Origin: Trissonchulus latispiculum
Taxonomy: Eukaryota > Nematoda > Enoplea > Enoplida > Ironidae
Reading direction: 5' to 3'
Length of the DNA stretch: 64,000 bases
Assembly: GCA_030248195.1 (NCBI GenBank)
Contig: JASAND010028012.1
Coordinates: 1-64,000, forward strand
Part shown: positions 1-9,849 of the stretch, in pieces
How positions within the stretch are numbered: the first letter of the stretch is position 1
How the letters are laid out: the number at the start of each line of letters is the position of its first letter
Position numbers and translations under genes: made by a program
The notes under the pieces: model-generated
Told to the model about the DNA's origin: nothing
The model's input: the letters and a program-made list of their open reading frames with translations, nothing else
Database searches by the model: none

Positions 1-796
1 AAATTTTAATGAAAATATAAACGTTAATTACTAGAGATACGTAAATAGACAAGCGGTGATTTTAACGTAATCGGGTAGATCTCATTCTCAGCTTTCTGAT
101 GATAGGAAGAACGCCCCACAGACCATAACTCACGACTAACAATAAAGCTTTAAAGTTTCAGCACAAAATCTGGAATTATTTAAGGCCTAAAAGAGGACTA
201 GTTTTGCAAGCTATATTTGGTTAATTAATTTTCATATTTTTGGAGGTTACCTGTTACCATTTTGAAGTCCTACTTTTGCTCTATCTAACTATGTTAATTT
301 CACCTCACTCCGATTAATGTAGCTAAAGTTATAACAAGTTAAATAAATCGTGGTCCTACGTACGTGTCTGCGTAGTAAAACTTGTTTTCAGTCAATGAGC
401 GTAGCGTAAAAGTTTAGGTTGCGAGTGTGTACGCCTGAGTGTGTTCTACTTTTTAGTCTGTCAACAGGCCAGCGAAGGAAAGAACAGAACAACGCAGAAA
501 AGAGTTTAATTATGAAACCTTGCAAAACAATGCAGCAACCAGAACTTATTAAAAGTAGAAGTGGAAGTAGTATTGAGAACTTTCTCCAGAAGTTTTCCAT
601 CTTTTTTGGCCCTGTCCGAAAGGCAAATGGGCAAAGATTCAGGCCTTATAATTAAGCCAATTGGCCTAAGGCAAAAAGCCCACTCGAACAAAACTTTCAT
701 CTTACAATCTACATTCATTCAAGTTCAGCTTTCATTTCAGTCTTAACTTACCTACCTTGGACTTTAACTTACATTTAACCCTAGAACTTTACCTTT
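1..796. other. AT-rich DNA upstream of the polymerase gene, no gene recognised
   Basis: I see no convincing coding region here. The short open frames on both strands overlap each other and none shows a family motif. It may be the flank or the 5' part of the element that carries the polymerase gene, but no terminal repeat could be found within the window to prove it. Confidence 0.4.
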
Positions 797-880
797 CACC
801 TGTCAAAATGATTAATTACCTGTCAAATTTGATTGATTACACCGGAAGCGGCACCTTTGATCTTTGATTGACAGGAACAG
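797..880 (+). promoter_or_regulatory. Cluster of CCTGTCAA/TTGACAGG motifs upstream of promoter
   Basis: CCTGTCAA occurs at 799-806 and 819-826, and its reverse complement TTGACAGG at 868-875, all within about 135 to 60 bases before the predicted start site. TGACAG is also the core bound by TALE homeodomain proteins in animals (established knowledge); the link to this gene is inference from position. Confidence 0.3.
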
Positions 881-901
881 GTGCGACTAGGTCCCAAAAA
901 C

Positions 902-940
902 TATATAAGGCCGCAAAAATCGGGCTCCTCGTCAGTCTGA
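902..940 (+). promoter_or_regulatory. TATA box plus TCAGT initiator, core promoter of the polymerase gene
   Basis: TATATAAG starts at 902 and an initiator TCAGTCT lies at 932-938, placing the likely +1 adenine at 934, 32 bases downstream of the TATA box. This is the canonical RNA polymerase II spacing, and TCAGT is the initiator best known from arthropods. The transcript would have a 552-nt leader before the polymerase ATG. Confidence 0.55.
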
Positions 941-1485
941 CTCGTGCTGTCGTCGTGAGCGGTCGGTTTTTTGTGCTCTCTCTACGCTCTCTAATTAGTT
1001 AATTAAACGTGTGCAAGTGGTTAATAATTGAGTAATAGGTTAAGTACTGAGTAATTAGTTAAAATCGAAAGTTGAAGTTAATAAATTTTGAAGTTAATAA
1101 AAGTAAGAAAAAGTTAAGGAAAGTCTATATAAACGAGAAAGTTAGACATAAAAGCGGTAACTTAAATTATTCTAAAGTACATAAAAGCGGAAAGTTATTC
1201 TGATTAAAAGTTAATAAAAGGAGAAAATTTACACAAGTACATATAAACATAAAGTACATATAAACAGGAAAGTGCATATAAACGAGAAAGTTCATAAAAG
1301 CTACAATTTTCGGCTAGTATATATAAACAGATTTTAGACTTAATAGTTCATATAAGCACAAAGTTAATAAAAGTGTGAAAGTACATATAAACGACAAAGT
1401 TCATAAAAGCGTGAATAAAGTTAATAAAAAGGTAGACATAAAAGCGATAAGTACTTCAAATCTAAAGTGCATCTATTTTTGAATC
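934..1485 (+). other. ATG-free 5' leader with TATAAAC/ATAAAAGCG repeats
   Basis: This AT-rich, purine-rich leader contains no ATG in any frame before the start codon at 1486. Between about 1100 and 1460 it is built from short related units: ATATAAAC about six times, CATAAAAGC about five times and TTAATAAAAG about four times, each often followed by GAAAGT. The lack of upstream start codons favours scanning to the polymerase ATG. The repeats could be protein-binding sites, several TATA-like elements, or an unstructured ribosome-loading leader; the sequence does not decide. Confidence 0.5.
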
Positions 1486-4400
1486 ATGTCTGGGATTTCT
1501 CAGTTTAACGCTGCTATTGCTACCGGTTTTTGGAAGGGAAATCCTGCTATCACCCAGGCCCTACGAGATCAAGCTGTTTCCCTAATTAAAACTGAATGGG
1601 ATGGTAAAGAAGTTGTGGGTTCAGATGAATTCTGGACCTACGCCCAAACCTTACCCCAACCTATTACCCTACCTGCTTCCCACTCCTGTCCCATTTGCAA
1701 TGAGTCATTCCCCAATTTGGCCGAGCTAAAGAAGCACAAGGCATCCCATTCTACCAATCCCATCTTCCAGTGCCCACATTGTGAAAAGACCTTCACCAGG
1801 AAATATAACTTGGAAAGGCACACCATGAAGTTTCACCCAACAGTTGCTCCCCCTTCCTACGAATGCAGAAAATGCGGCTTTAAATATAGGACATATAAAG
1901 GTTACCAGGGCCATCTTAGGACTCACCGGGAAGCTCCAAAAGTTCAGGATCCCAGAACCTTAAGACAGACCCACTTTTCCAATCTTCCGACAGAAGACGC
2001 CCCCAAATTGACTAGGAGTGTTGTAAAGGATCTCTCCGAGGACCTAGCCCAAATCTACAGAGAAAATTGGAGTCGAATTAGGACTCGCTACTTTGTTTCC
2101 TCTGGTCTTCAAAACAGGTATAATTTCAGGATAGACAGCCCTTCTAAATTGAAGGATTTGATTAAGCTAATTTTCAAACTTCAAAGGTGGCAGTTCAAAT
2201 TTAATTTATCTTTCGGTTTTGTACTTAGGAATATTGAAGATGGGGAATTAAGGTACTACTATCCATCCGGAAATAACAGGTATTTTGATGAGCCAATTCA
2301 TATTTCAAATGAGGGAGATCTAGGAAAAATTTTCTATGAGTTAGACAGGGGGGATATCCTGGAGTGGGTTAGGCAACAACGCCCTAATACAAAGTGGACA
2401 GTTTTGGAAATTACAAATGTCTGCTTCTACATAAACAAGTTAATTTCCTACCCCGTGGGTGAAGCTAGGTATCTTCCTGACTACGTGAAAAATAATCGAG
2501 GTTTAAATGCTTTGGTTAGTAATTATAATGGGAGACCTTATGAAGATGATAAGTGTTTCTTTAGGTGTCTCGCTTTAGGGTTGGGATCAAAAATTTATGG
2601 TTTAGAGGAAAAAACAAATGAGCTAATTAACCAATGGGTTCAACCCGGGGATGAGTTTAATGGAGTTACATTGGAGGATTTAGATGAGATTGAGGAAAAA
2701 TTTGATGTCGCCATTACGGTTTACGAGTTAGGGCCTACAGTTGAGGAAGCTGGGGAAGAACCGGAAGATCTCAATGAACTTATAATTGAAAATCACGAAA
2801 GAGATCAGGAAATCACAGAAGTTGCAGCAAAGTTAATTCGACGGCCTCTGGGAAAGCGGTCCAGGAAAATGGCTATTAACATTTACGAGAACCACTTCTC
2901 TTTTATCAAAAATTTAAATAAGTTCACTCTTACCTGGAAATGTTCAAATTGTGACAAATTATTCCATAAACATATCGACTTTACGAGACATTCTAAAAGT
3001 TGTGAGGTGGGTATCAAGCATATCTTCCCTGGGGGAGGAGTTGGGCCTACGAAAACGATTCTGCAAAAAATAAGCGAGCTAGGTATTCCAGTGCCAGAAT
3101 GGTACTACCCCTTTAGAATAGCCTACGATTTTGAATGTATGTTCAAGCCAACTTCTAAGAAAAGCGGTCCAAAATTGATCTACGAACAGGACCTAATCCC
3201 AGCATCGGTTTCCATTGCTTCAAACGTCCCTGGGTACGAGAATCCAAACTGTCTAATAACTACTGGGGATCCCTATGAGTTGGTGGTCCGAATGAAGGAC
3301 TACATGGAAAAAATTGCCGACAAAGCATATGAAGTTCTTAGGGAAATCTACGAGCCTACCCTTTCCGGTCTAGCAGAACACGAAAAACTTCTAACTGAAT
3401 TCGAAGCTTGGCTTAAAGCGGTACCTACATTAGGATTCAATTCTGGAAAATTCGATATGAACCTTATAAAATGTTGTTTAATTACAAATTTGCTCCTAAA
3501 TGGCCAAGACATCAACTACACAGTAAAAAAGAATAACAACTACATGGCCCTCTCTACCCCCAAATTGTACTTCCTTGATATCACAAACTACCTTGCGGCT
3601 GGTACTTCATACAAAAAGTGGCTAAAGGGATTCAAAATTGAGGATCAAAAGGGCGCCTTTCCCTATGAAGCCTTCACTTCCCTTGAATTTCTTGACAAAG
3701 GATTCCCCCACCGCGACCTATACTATTCTACTCTTAAACAACAGGAAATTTCGGATGAGGATTTTACAGCAGTTGTAGCAGCATGGAGGAAAAATAAATT
3801 TAAAACCGTAAGGGATCTCCTAATTTGGTACAATAATCTGGATGTAGGGCCCTTCCTTCAAGCTACCGAAAAGATGGTAGAATTTTGGAAAACTATGGGG
3901 ATTGACATGTTTAAAAGTGGGGCTATCTCTCTCCCTGGGTTGGCTTATAAACATATGATGAACAAAATTCCGAAACACACGATCCTTCCCCTGTTCAGTA
4001 GATTCACCCAAAATTGGCACAAGTTAATTAAGGATAATATAGTGGGAGGTCCCAGTTTGGTATTTCATAGATATCATGAAGCCGGGGTAACTGAAATTAC
4101 AAATGGGTTTAAAGTTGCCCAAATTTTTGGATTCGACGCCAATGCCTTATACCTCTGGTGCACAATGCAAGAAATGCCCACTGGATTGTATGCCGAATGG
4201 AAGCCCACAGAAGATGGGAAATTTAAAAGATGGCTACAAAAAGGGCGCAAAGAAGCTATGTGGCTAGAGTATATGGCAAAGGAAATGGGAGTTAGAGTTG
4301 AGCACGCTTACAATGGGGGACAGAAAAGAGTAGGAAAAGCTAAGGTTGATGGGTGGGTATCGGAAAAGAATCTAGTTTTGCAATTTCACGGGTGCTATTT

Positions 4401-5769
4401 CCACGGTCATGGCTGCCAAATGGACAGAAATCAGGATCCGGAAGATCGAACTAAACGAAGGGAAAGAACCGAAAGGGTCTCCCAGGCAATTAAAGATGGG
4501 GGGTTTGATTTGGTTGAAAAGTGGGAATGTGAATTTGATAAGGACCTAAAAGACTCCCCGGATATGCAAGAGTTTATGGAAGAACACTTCAATCTCCCCA
4601 AGAAACGATCAGTCCTTACTTTCGCCCAACTGGTTACCCAAATTCAAGCTAATAGGTTTTTCGGATTAGTTGAGGTGGATATTGAGGTCCCTGAGGAAAA
4701 GAAGGAACATTTTGCAGAGATGACCCCCATTTTCAAAAATGTAGAAATTACGAAGGAAGACATCGGGGACCATATGAGAACGTTTTGCGAATTGAATGAG
4801 TTAATGGCACAGCCTAGGAGGGGGTTAATTGGAAGCTACTTTGGGAAGAAAATTCTTCTGGCTACTCCTCTAATTAAATGGTATTTAAAACATGGGCTCA
4901 AAATTACCAAAATCCATCAGGCAATTGAGTTCAAACCAAAAACTTGTTTCAAAGAACTGGGAGATGAAGTTACTTACCATCGTTCTGCAGCTGATTCCGA
5001 CCCTGATCTAGCACTTAAAGGGGAAATGTTTAAACTTTTGGGAAATTCCTATTATGGTCGGACGATTACAAATCTAGAAAAACACCAGGATGTAAAATAT
5101 TGTCAAAGATCAGGGGCTAGCCGGGAAGTGAATGGGTGGAGATTCAGGAGATTAGATGATTTGGGAAATGGAGTTTACGAGGTTCAGTCGGCAAAGTCCA
5201 AAATTGTTTACAGACTCCCGGAGTTAGTGGGGTTCTTCGTTTACCAGTATGCCAAACTTAGGATGCTACAGTTTTATTACGATTGCCTAAAACCCAATCT
5301 GTGGCCAGAAACCTTCCAACTTTGTCAAATGGACACGGACTCCCTCTATTTTGCCTGCTCTTCCAAAAGCTTAAGTGATTGTGTACCTATTAGAAATGAA
5401 AAACAATGGCAAAAGGCCCTTAAAGATTTTTTCGTTCAGGACCCCAGTCAGAAAAGAATACCCGGGTTATTTAAAGAAGAATGGACCGGGGACGGCATAA
5501 TTGCCCTCTGTAGTAAAACTTACCTTGCATGGGGAAAGACGAATAAAGTCTCCCATAAAGGAGTAAACAAGGCCCTAAATAAGTACGATCCCGAAGATTT
5601 TAAGGATGTTTTAGAAACGGGAAATACAAAATCTGGAGAAAACAGGGGTCTTAGAATGGTAGATGGGGATATGGTGAAATACTTCCAAACTAAAGACGCC
5701 CTTCCCTATCTATACCCTAAAAGAAAAGTACTAGCCGATGGGGTGACAACTATTCCTTTGGATATATAG
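1486..5769 (+). CDS. Family-B DNA polymerase with zinc fingers, OTU-like segment and endonuclease-like insert
   Basis: This 1427-aa intronless gene should copy DNA for a mobile element or integrated virus-like genome. C2H2 zinc fingers lie at residues 69-88, 96-117 and 127-147, and a fourth at 486-506. Residues 354-366 (DDKCFFRC...) with HFSFI at 470-474 resemble the Cys and His parts of an OTU-like cysteine peptidase. The 3'-5' exonuclease shows YDFE (547-550), FNSGKFD (651-657) and YNNLD (782-786). Palm motif A is DANALY (884-889), motif B LLGNSYYGR (1184-1192), motif C DTDS (1283-1286), then KTY (1344-1346). Between A and B, FHGCYFHGHGC (967-977) resembles the VSR-like endonuclease insert I know from invertebrate polymerases of this type. 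No stops or frameshifts are seen. The start is the first ATG after an ATG-free leader. No integrase, protease or capsid gene is adjacent, so calling it a Polinton-type polymerase is inference. Confidence 0.9.
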   Translation: MSGISQFNAAIATGFWKGNPAITQALRDQAVSLIKTEWDGKEVVGSDEFWTYAQTLPQPITLPASHSCPICNESFPNLAELKKHKASHSTNPIFQCPHCEKTFTRKYNLERHTMKFHPTVAPPSYECRKCGFKYRTYKGYQGHLRTHREAPKVQDPRTLRQTHFSNLPTEDAPKLTRSVVKDLSEDLAQIYRENWSRIRTRYFVSSGLQNRYNFRIDSPSKLKDLIKLIFKLQRWQFKFNLSFGFVLRNIEDGELRYYYPSGNNRYFDEPIHISNEGDLGKIFYELDRGDILEWVRQQRPNTKWTVLEITNVCFYINKLISYPVGEARYLPDYVKNNRGLNALVSNYNGRPYEDDKCFFRCLALGLGSKIYGLEEKTNELINQWVQPGDEFNGVTLEDLDEIEEKFDVAITVYELGPTVEEAGEEPEDLNELIIENHERDQEITEVAAKLIRRPLGKRSRKMAINIYENHFSFIKNLNKFTLTWKCSNCDKLFHKHIDFTRHSKSCEVGIKHIFPGGGVGPTKTILQKISELGIPVPEWYYPFRIAYDFECMFKPTSKKSGPKLIYEQDLIPASVSIASNVPGYENPNCLITTGDPYELVVRMKDYMEKIADKAYEVLREIYEPTLSGLAEHEKLLTEFEAWLKAVPTLGFNSGKFDMNLIKCCLITNLLLNGQDINYTVKKNNNYMALSTPKLYFLDITNYLAAGTSYKKWLKGFKIEDQKGAFPYEAFTSLEFLDKGFPHRDLYYSTLKQQEISDEDFTAVVAAWRKNKFKTVRDLLIWYNNLDVGPFLQATEKMVEFWKTMGIDMFKSGAISLPGLAYKHMMNKIPKHTILPLFSRFTQNWHKLIKDNIVGGPSLVFHRYHEAGVTEITNGFKVAQIFGFDANALYLWCTMQEMPTGLYAEWKPTEDGKFKRWLQKGRKEAMWLEYMAKEMGVRVEHAYNGGQKRVGKAKVDGWVSEKNLVLQFHGCYFHGHGCQMDRNQDPEDRTKRRERTERVSQAIKDGGFDLVEKWECEFDKDLKDSPDMQEFMEEHFNLPKKRSVLTFAQLVTQIQANRFFGLVEVDIEVPEEKKEHFAEMTPIFKNVEITKEDIGDHMRTFCELNELMAQPRRGLIGSYFGKKILLATPLIKWYLKHGLKITKIHQAIEFKPKTCFKELGDEVTYHRSAADSDPDLALKGEMFKLLGNSYYGRTITNLEKHQDVKYCQRSGASREVNGWRFRRLDDLGNGVYEVQSAKSKIVYRLPELVGFFVYQYAKLRMLQFYYDCLKPNLWPETFQLCQMDTDSLYFACSSKSLSDCVPIRNEKQWQKALKDFFVQDPSQKRIPGLFKEEWTGDGIIALCSKTYLAWGKTNKVSHKGVNKALNKYDPEDFKDVLETGNTKSGENRGLRMVDGDMVKYFQTKDALPYLYPKRKVLADGVTTIPLDI

Positions 5770-5904
5770 AATTGTGGTACTTGTTTATCCCAACAGTCCT
5801 CTTAAGGGCTACTGTATATATTGTATATATTTGTTGTAAATAATCGCTTAGAAAACGAAAAAATAATAAAAATACAAAAATATTGCATGCGCCGGACTAG
5901 CTTA
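5770..5904 (+). terminator. 3' UTR with AATAAA polyadenylation signal
   Basis: AATAAA at 5865-5870 lies about 100 bases after the polymerase stop codon, in A-rich sequence. A small inverted repeat (CAGTCCT...AGGGCTACTG, about 5802-5814 onward) precedes it. It is the likely 3' end of the polymerase transcript. Confidence 0.5.
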
Positions 5905-5997
5905 GATTAGGTTAGGTAGGTAGGTTAGGTAGGTAGGTTAGGTAGGTAGATTAGATTAGACTAGGTATTGTGTATAGATTAGGTTAGGTAGGTAGGT
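5905..5997. repeat. Degenerate TTAGG/TAGG simple repeat
   Basis: The tract is made of interspersed GGTTAGG and TAGGTAGG units. It recalls the TTAGG telomere unit of many arthropods, but the units are irregular and short, so it is better called an interstitial simple repeat. It closely follows the polymerase transcript. Confidence 0.6.
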
Positions 5998-7031
5998 CCG
6001 GTAATGGGCCGACGCCGGGTCCCAAGCCCCGGGGGAAGAACTCAGAGGGACGGCAAGGAAAGTCAATTAGACATAGAATTTGCGTAAATTGATGACGTAA
6101 TTGTAAAAGGTCAATCGTGAGGAAAGTAAAGGTAAAGTACAATGGTCAATTACAGATACATACACAACACCATAGGACAGGCAGTAGGAAAGGTCAAAAG
6201 GTCATTTACTCCCGGGAGTCAGGGTCGAAACGGGTACACTATACTACTCTCGGATAGTGAAATAAAAGAAGAAGAAGTGAGCTATCGAGTGGCAGACAAC
6301 CTAAACAAGCGCTGTAGACCTGTAATTTCTTACTTCGTAATTAGGTCAATTTCTTTTCGTGTATTTTACGGAAACAGGTTGGATTCGGAGCATAGGACAC
6401 CTTACCATTGATAGTTGTGTCATTATAAATTTGGATCCCTAGTTTGGCTGTCGCTGAGCAGTGCACAGCAGATCTTCAAATAAATGTCGTTAGACTAAAA
6501 ACGCGAAACTAAATTAAACCTTCAAAAAACTGAACTTTTCAAAAAATGCACCGCACCGGCGCACCATGCGAGCCAGCATTTTGGCTAGGTACCCAATGTT
6601 GCAATGCTCAAAGCCTTTAAGCTTGCCTATGTTTGCCTAGTTTTGAATAGAGGCTTTCTTTTATGTCACAAACTGAGAAAATGCCATTTGTAACCTTTAA
6701 GACTCAGCAGATAATGAACTGGTCCATAAAAAGGAGGCAGTCGCAGTAGTAGAGCTAATTTAAATAGGAATGTATAATTTTAAGTCATAAATAAGATATG
6801 GCATGGAACGCACCAACTGAGAAAATAATTTCAAATTTTATTAAATTTTAATTCAACTTTAAACTCAGATGAAATTTCTGTTACAAATTTCAAATTTTGC
6901 AAAGTTTGCACTTAATTATTATTAAATAAATAAATAAATTATCACATACATGAACTATATTTCGGTTTAAACTAACTAAATTATTTGTGAAAACCTTTTC
7001 CCACTAAGAAAACTGATTAATTCGAGCAAGA
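5998..7031. other. Non-coding spacer, no gene recognised
   Basis: A GC-richer patch sits at 5998-6060; the remainder is AT-rich. An 89-codon open frame at 6142-6411 has no recognisable motif. Nothing else can be supported. Confidence 0.4.
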
Positions 7032-7149
7032 GTTGACAAACTGGAGATGGCATGAAAAAGAGTTGACTAACTGGGGACAACCTTAAATATAGGGATTATA
7101 GTTGACTAACTGGGGGAGTTGACAAACTGGGGAATTGATAAACTGGGGA
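7032..7149. repeat. Irregular repeat of GTTGAYWAACTGGGG
   Basis: Five close variants of GTTGACAAACTGGGG occur at about 7033, 7063, 7101, 7119 and 7135. The same motif reappears at about 42170-42205 and 55912-55941, next to transposon ends, suggesting a shared mobile or satellite sequence. Confidence 0.6.
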
Positions 7150-7563
7150 TAAACCATCTCATAGCCATCTCATGAAAGAGTACAGTAGCGTAAAACAGAC
7201 TTAAAGTTAGCTCTTATGTTTAAACTGAAGTTGACATTTCCTCTTTCACTCTTTCGTAAAAATGATTGAGTTAAATTCAATTCTGCTTAAATGTCTTGAA
7301 AAGCCTCTAGATTTGAGTTAGGTTTCTTAAACGCAGACGTAAACAGTGTATTATTCTAGTTTTAAGTCACGTGTCATAATCTAGTTAGAGTTTCCTTATT
7401 CAAATGGCTTGTTTTGCACATAATTAATGAGAAAATCGCCACATTGCTCACTGTCAGAAAATTATCAGCTAAAACCAGAACCATTTGCCACTATGTTAAA
7501 ACAGCTCTTTTTAAGAGTTCGGGCTCACGGATTTTTCAGTCTACATCATCCTTCATACCAAAT

Positions 7564-9849
7564 ATGTTTGCGCTAAGTGCAGCATTACTACTTTTGGTTG
7601 TTTTGGCTCAGGGTGAAAACCTATGCCCTGGTGAGTCATCCCCTGTTGAGGTTGAGACAGAACTGTGGATCCAAGATGTGGTCAGTCTTGACGAGGATCT
7701 GGGCGAGGTCAGCCTCCAGGCGTATCACTCTGCCCGCTGGAACGGGGAGGTGCCAGCGCCCGAAGTGGACAAGTGTGCCAACTCGGAACCCCGGATTTAT
7801 GGACAGGAATTTTTCGATGACAACTGGCATCCCCAGCTGAGTTTCACCAACGAGCGGTCCTTTGAGATGGCTGAGTCACCTGTTAACTCAGTGTTTGTGG
7901 CGGACTTTGGAAATGGCACAATCTGGGCTAACTATAGATTTAGAGCTAACTGTAAGTACAGCCATGCTGTGTATTTGAGGGGAAAGAAAATGAAAGAAAA
8001 TCATAAATTTTCTTGAAATAAAGAAAAAGAGAATTTTCCTTGAATTTCGTAATTTGACTAATTAATGGCTGCACGCTGGGTTAAGTCTAAACTATTGGCA
8101 ACACTTGGCCTGGGTCTTGTCTCGATTACCCCCCCCCCCAGTACTCAAAATCTTTAAAACTTGACCAAATGAGCTAAAATTTGGTGTGGGTATGTTTTCG
8201 ACCACGCTGAGTTCAAATATCGCAAAATTTTTCGATTTCGCGAAATTCGAAATTTTTCGATTTCTAAGGGGGGACCAAGGGAAACCGAAAAATTTTTTTC
8301 TTCGATTTTGCTGAAAAGATGTATATAGGGGTTTTCGGGGTCGTAGAACACGAATCTGAAGTCCGTTTTTCGATTCAGCTTTCCGTTCGTTCAGTATAAG
8401 CTAAAGATTTAAGCTTAAGATGTAAGCTTATACTGAGCGAACGGAAAGCTGAATCGAAAAACGGACTTAAGATTCGTGTTCTACGACCCTGAAAACCCCT
8501 ATATACATCTTTTCAGCAAAATCGAAGACAAAAAATTTTTCGGTTTCCCTTGGTCCCCCCTTAGAAATCGAAAAATTTCGAATTTCGCGAAATCGAAAAA
8601 TTTTGCGATATTTGAACTCAGCGTGGTCGAAAACATACCCACACCAAATTTTAGCTCATTTGGTCAAGTTTTAAGGATTTTGAGTACTGGGGGGGGGTAA
8701 ACGAGACACGGTTTTACCTATGCTTAGTGTACTTATTTTCGCCTTTACACTTATAGCTTGCATCATCATACAGGGTGACAGCTGTCTGAATCCCAGTTGC
8801 GTAATTGAAATTTTCGTCTTTCCAAAGAAAAAGAAAGAAAATTTAAAGAAAATTTTGCCCTGACAGATAACAGCATGGCTGTAGTATGTCTAATCTTTAG
8901 TTAAATAGTTACTTCACCCAGCGCAAGGAGAAACAAAACCTGTGCTGCTGAATTAATTGAAGTGAAATTGCTTACTGGTGTTCCTGAAGCAAGCAAGACT
9001 TTTCTGCAAAAGGTGAAGTTTCCGATCGATGGGCATTTCAGCAATTGTAAACCTGCTGCGCAGCCAATTGTATTATAAAGGAGTTCTCAGTTCTCACTTG
9101 CTTACAACAGAAAATTTACGTGCAAAACATTAAGTAACTGATTTTAATATTGCTTGAAAAATTTTGTTTTAATACTGCTGCAAAAGTTGTAATACACTGC
9201 CAAAGAAATTTCAAGATAAATTTGCATTCATTTAATTTCGTGCACTCTAAAATCATTGCTAAGCAGATATAAACTGTCATGCATGAGTCATCAATAAGAA
9301 CGAAAATCTATGTTTCCGGTTTTTCAATTTACATTCCTACATGCACATGTACGCGTAATAATTACTTGAATTAGAAACGGAAGTTCTTTGAAACAAAAGA
9401 CAAGAATTCACACACAAATCATGCTGGCCCCATGTTAAACCACTACGTACACGCATTTATGGCGAAATCTATCTTCATCAAGAAAATTGCGTGTGAGGGC
9501 CTGGGCTGAGCAAACATAAGAGACCTGCTGCGCTGAGGCGCCGGAAAAATTGAATTTCAAATTTAAAAAGGCGGAGTGTGCAACTCTGCGGATTTGTTTG
9601 ATGAACTTCGCAAATGCACAGACGTTTTCCATTCCTGAATCATCACTTCACTGAGGCGCTAAAGCACTGAATATTTTAGTTCCCTGTGTTCGCAAGGCAG
9701 ATGCTTTCGTCTGCTCAGTGGTTGTTGAAAGCTACCGATTCAACAGCGAAAAAGTGGCTCTCAAGCCGGCCAGAGAACCGTTGATGCTAAGGTCACAATT
9801 GCCCAAAGGTTGGATTTTGGAGTCAACTGGAGCTGAAGTGCAACAAGTG
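7564..9849 (+). CDS. Cys-loop ligand-gated ion channel, partial (ligand-binding domain only)
   Basis: Exon 1 is 7564-7951 and begins with a signal peptide (MFALSAALLLLVVLAQG). The rest fits the extracellular domain of pentameric channels: ARW followed by NWHPQLSFTNERSFE (the W-P-x-x-x-x-N pattern of loop A), then FGNGTIWANYRFRA. It stops at a strong GTAAGT donor. Exon 2, best read as 9680-9849 after TTTTAG, is in frame and encodes DAFVCSVVVESYRFNSEKV, like the second Cys of the Cys loop and the following ESY strand, ending at GTAAGA. The spliced frame is 558 nt. The usual 13-residue Cys loop with an FPxD core is not intact at the junction, and no transmembrane exons are found before the next gene at 11046. 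It is either a truncated pseudogene or a fragment with a missed exon. An earlier in-frame ATG exists at 7414, but 7564 gives the clean signal peptide. Confidence 0.55.
8118..8708. mobile_element. Foldback element with about 285-bp inverted arms
   Basis: Two arms, about 8118-8400 and 8425-8708, are near-perfect reverse complements joined by a short AT-rich centre containing AAGCTTA. The outer ends carry TGTCTCG and a long C/G run. The stretch from 'GCAAAATCG...GACAAAAAATTTTT' to 'CCTTGGTCCCCCCTTA' also recurs in the intron repeat blocks at 33.5-36.2 kb. No target duplication is clear. It sits in the intron of the channel fragment and would form a very long hairpin in RNA. Confidence 0.85.

Noticed and set aside
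5905..5997. Telomere end or telomeric insertion
   Set aside because: TTAGG units are irregular, mixed with TAGG, under 100 bp, and flanked by ordinary sequence on both sides.
6142..6411. 89-codon frame downstream of the polymerase gene
   Set aside because: No motif and no promoter or conservation evidence; the length is reachable by chance.
8962..9050. Possible channel exon around a plus-strand KFPID reading near 9020
   Set aside because: The reading resembles the FPxD core of a Cys loop, but no usable donor site follows and the spacing to the second Cys is wrong.
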